Shown piece by piece: positions 61,877-64,000 of a DNA stretch of 64,000 nucleotides (its first letter is position 1; every line of letters begins with the position of its first letter). The notes below the pieces were generated by a model. It saw only the letters and a program-made list of their open reading frames with translations. It did no database searches and was not told the origin of the DNA. Location of the stretch: the NCBI RefSeq assembly GCF_029891575.1, contig NZ_JARZHF010000005.1, positions 124,001-188,000 on the forward strand, read 5' to 3'. Source of the DNA: Salipaludibacillus daqingensis. Its GTDB lineage: Bacteria > Bacillota > Bacilli > Bacillales > Salisediminibacteriaceae. Position numbers and translations under genes: made by a program.

Positions 61877-62359
61877 ATGAAGTATTTCAAACCTGATTTT
61901 GAGCTCCATCATTTTTCTGACATCACAAAAGAATGGCTAGATAATAACAGAATCACTTATATTTTTTCTGATTTAGATAGTACGTTAGCGATACACGATA
62001 AACCTGGAGATCGTGATTTGACCAATTGGATAAATATGCTTAAACAGCAGAAGATCACATTAATTATTGCATCTAATAATAGTCAAGGAAGAGTTGATCG
62101 ATTTTGTTCCCCTTTTCAAATCAATGGTTTTGGAAACTGTGGGAAACCTTTACCTCATCGCTTACGAAAACAGATGAATGGCACTAACCCAAATGAATGT
62201 CTTTTCTTAGGTGACCAATTACTAACTGATATTTGGTGCGGAAAACTGCTTAATATGAAAACTGCTTTAGTGAAACCAATAGGGAGAGAGCATGAACCGC
62301 TCCAAATCAAATTAAAGCGAAAAATAGAAAAACAAATGATAAAAAGATGGTATAAATGA
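61877..62359 (+). CDS. YqeG-like HAD-family phosphatase
   Basis: A 160-residue HAD protein of the IIIA/YqeG type. The nucleophile motif is FSDLDSTLA (D32, D34), motif II ASNNSQ, the lysine in CGKPLPHRL and the acidic motif GDQLLTDIW. This set with no cap domain matches YqeG. B. subtilis yqeG lies before yqeH in a different context; here there are no such partners, so it may be a paralogue. Substrate unknown. A repeat array begins 24 bases after its stop. Confidence 0.85.
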   Translation: MKYFKPDFELHHFSDITKEWLDNNRITYIFSDLDSTLAIHDKPGDRDLTNWINMLKQQKITLIIASNNSQGRVDRFCSPFQINGFGNCGKPLPHRLRKQMNGTNPNECLFLGDQLLTDIWCGKLLNMKTALVKPIGREHEPLQIKLKRKIEKQMIKRWYK

Positions 62360-62382
62360 TCTTCACTAATTATTCTTTTCGT

Positions 62383-62487
62383 TATAATGCACTTTCTCGA
62401 ATCTATAATGCACTTTCTCGATCCTATAATGCACTTCCCTCAATCTATAATGCACTTCCCTCAATCTATAATGCACTTTCGCTTCGC
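62383..62487 (-). repeat. 21-bp tandem repeat array, locus 2 (inverted relative to locus 1)
   Basis: TATAATGC, the complement of GCATTATA, recurs at 62383, 62404, 62425, 62446 and 62467, again every 21 bases. The unit is TATAATGCACTTTCTCGAATC with changes, so on the minus strand it is the same element as at 50491-50602. It lies between convergent genes; in its own orientation it starts about 45 bases after the end of the threonine ammonia-lyase gene. Confidence 0.92.
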
Positions 62488-62531
62488 TACCTAGCCGTTC
62501 TCGCCGCCTCTCTTCAATACATCTATTTTAA

Positions 62532-63746
62532 TCAAGATAGTTCATCAATATCATATCCTGCTTTTCTTAATTTTTCTAAGATTTGCTTAATATGTTCTGG
62601 ATCTCTCGTTTCCAAAGATACTTGTAACTGCGTTTGTCCAGGAAATACTTTTACACCGACTCGTTGTTGATTTACATTCAAAATATTGGCTTCGAGTTCA
62701 GAAATCTTTCCGAGGATTTCTGGTAATTTCCCTGGTTTATCTTCAATCAATGTACGAAATGTTAAATAACGTCCCGATTCCATTAACCCATACTCAATAA
62801 CTTTCGACACAAACGACACGTCTACGTTTCCACCACTCAGTATTGCAACAACTTTTTTATCTTTGATTGGTATTTTTTCGTACATCAAGGCAGCTAATGC
62901 TGTAGCTCCGGATCCTTCCACTACTAATTTATTTCTCTCCAATAATAGAAGCATCGTTTTAGCTAATTCTGTTTCCTCAACAATAAACAAATCATCAACA
63001 TATTTTTCCACAATGTCATACGGTTTCTGTCCTGGTTTTTTCACAGCTATTCCGTCAGCCATCGTCGGTAAAGCATCAATTAATGTTGGTTGTTTTCGAT
63101 CGATTGATTGCCCCATACTATTACAGCTACTAGCTTGAACACCATATACTTTTACATGAGGATGTGTTTCTTTAATGGCTTTTGCTAAACCTGCTATCAA
63201 GCCTCCGCCACCGATTGGACACACAATAGCATCGACATCTGGTAGTTGTTCAATTATTTCCAATCCTATAGTCCCTTGCCCCGCAATGATTGCATCATCA
63301 TCGAATGCATGAACAAATGTTGCTTCCGTTTGTTCTTTAATTATTAAAGCTTCCGCTAATGCATCATCGAAGCTATGACCAGATAACTCTACCGTTGCAC
63401 CATAACTTTTTGTTGCTTCTATTTTGCTCAAAGGCGCCCCCTTAGGCATCACGATCGTGCACGGTATAGCTAACATACGACATGCAAAGGCGACTCCTTG
63501 AGCATGATTCCCTGCTGAAGCGGCGATAATCCCTTTTTCCCTTTGTTTTTTGGTTAAAGAAATGATTTTATTATACGCTCCTCTCACTTTAAAAGAGCCC
63601 GTTTTTTGCATGTTTTCTAACTTTAAATATATTTTATTGTGGGAAAGAGAACTAAACGTATTAGAGTAATCCAAAGGTGTTTCATGGATCACACCTTTCA
63701 TTTGTTCTCTAGCGTTAACAATTTCTTCATACGTAAGCACAATCAT
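62532..63746 (-). CDS. ilvA: Threonine ammonia-lyase (short type with C-terminal ACT domain)
   Basis: Deaminates threonine to 2-oxobutanoate, a step of isoleucine synthesis or threonine breakdown. PLP fold-type II: Schiff-base lysine K53 in TGSFKVRGAYNK, AASAGNHAQGVA near 76, the phosphate loop PIGGGGLIAGLA near 178, and SGGNVDVSF near 303. One ACT domain (about 325-404) makes it the 400-residue type, shorter than E. coli IlvA. The ATG at 63746 is only two bases from GGAGG, so the GTG at 63740 may be the real start. Whether it is biosynthetic or catabolic cannot be told. Confidence 0.92.
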   Translation of the reverse strand: MIVLTYEEIVNAREQMKGVIHETPLDYSNTFSSLSHNKIYLKLENMQKTGSFKVRGAYNKIISLTKKQREKGIIAASAGNHAQGVAFACRMLAIPCTIVMPKGAPLSKIEATKSYGATVELSGHSFDDALAEALIIKEQTEATFVHAFDDDAIIAGQGTIGLEIIEQLPDVDAIVCPIGGGGLIAGLAKAIKETHPHVKVYGVQASSCNSMGQSIDRKQPTLIDALPTMADGIAVKKPGQKPYDIVEKYVDDLFIVEETELAKTMLLLLERNKLVVEGSGATALAALMYEKIPIKDKKVVAILSGGNVDVSFVSKVIEYGLMESGRYLTFRTLIEDKPGKLPEILGKISELEANILNVNQQRVGVKVFPGQTQLQVSLETRDPEHIKQILEKLRKAGYDIDELS

Positions 63747-63821
63747 TTCCTCCTTAAAACATACATGATGATCTTGAAAACAACATACTTCTCTTTACCC
63801 CATCTTATTACGTAACATAAC

Positions 63822-64000
63822 CTAAAATCGCAGAGACGCAATTACCGGTAAATGGTCTGAAGCCTCTCGTTCATTAGATGCAACGTACACAGTATTTATT
63901 TCAAAAAGATGATTACAAAATAAGTAATCTAACCTCCTTTTCGGTTTTATAGTAGGATACGTTTTACCGCAACCGTGACCAGAAACGTGCCACGCATCTT
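63822..64000 (-). CDS. Endonuclease/exonuclease/phosphatase family protein (C-terminal part, 5' end outside window)
   Basis: The last 59 codons of a gene that begins beyond the window. They read RRLDYLFCNHLF and later ASDHLPVIASLRF before TAG, the two conserved C-terminal motifs of the EEP superfamily (RLDYIF and SDHLPV, the latter with the catalytic Asp-His). No more can be said about substrate or length. Confidence 0.65.
   Translation of the reverse strand, partial: DAWHVSGHGCGKTYPTIKPKRRLDYLFCNHLFEINTVYVASNEREASDHLPVIASLRF

Noticed and set aside
62356-62670. 104-codon frame with repeated YNALS-like residues
   Set aside because: Translation of the second 21-bp array running into the antisense of threonine ammonia-lyase.

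Overview
The window comes from the chromosome of a low-GC Gram-positive bacterium of the family Bacillaceae. The evidence is AT-rich DNA, strong AGGAGG-type ribosome-binding sites, sigma-A promoters, oligo-T terminators, and many close relatives of Bacillus subtilis genes (CshA, YfmL, YfmM, YfmR, bacterial NO synthase, ThiM/D/E). An acidic linker in a secreted lipoprotein hints at a salt- or alkali-tolerant member, but the genus cannot be fixed from this sequence. No prophage, insertion sequence, CRISPR array, rRNA or tRNA gene was seen.

Layout. 1-2.2 kb: a truncated TspO-like membrane protein gene diverges from kynureninase. 2.3-14.7 kb: a dense set of RNA and ribosome remodelling genes (ABC-F protein YfmR, DEAD-box helicases CshA and YfmL, a SWIM-SNF2 helicase, ABC-F protein YfmM), interrupted by one unknown membrane protein. 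14.8-23.6 kb: a broken PAS-GGDEF gene, a flavin reductase/esterase pair, an acetamidase with a cre site, RecQ, a Dcu-type C4-dicarboxylate carrier and NO synthase. 23.6-28.2 kb: a TPP riboswitch with thiM-thiD-thiE, then adenine deaminase on the other strand behind a terminator-like leader. 28.3-34.5 kb: a heterodimeric ABC exporter, an unknown membrane protein and a PLP aminotransferase. 34.5-35.2 kb: a small orphan region with a LexA-like box, a long inverted repeat and an unknown ORF.

35.2-48.5 kb is the main functional block. It is a cobalamin regulon in two consecutive transcription units, each with its own promoter, cobalamin riboswitch and terminator. The upstream unit is cobO-cbiA-cobQ-cobT. 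The downstream unit is btuF-btuC-btuD/cbiZ-cbiB-cobD-cobU-cobS-cobC plus a short CobU-like gene. Together they import corrinoids, adenosylate and amidate the ring, make the aminopropanol arm, remodel cobinamides (CbiZ) and attach the lower ligand. Genes for making the corrin ring are not in the window.

48.6-64 kb: an alpha-glucosidase; a TetR-controlled three-gene ABC exporter with two operators; a GNAT acetyltransferase; a Ca2+/cation antiporter; a two-component system; an AspT/YidE-type transporter; a lipoprotein phosphodiesterase; two very small genes; a YqeG-type HAD phosphatase; threonine ammonia-lyase; and a truncated EEP-family gene.

The clearest structure not explained by genes is a family of short tandem intergenic repeats: a 21-bp unit at 50.5 kb and, inverted, at 62.4 kb, plus an unrelated 53-bp triplicate at 6.2 kb. 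The leaders of cshA and ade look like unrecognised attenuators. I found no convincing wholly new multi-gene system.
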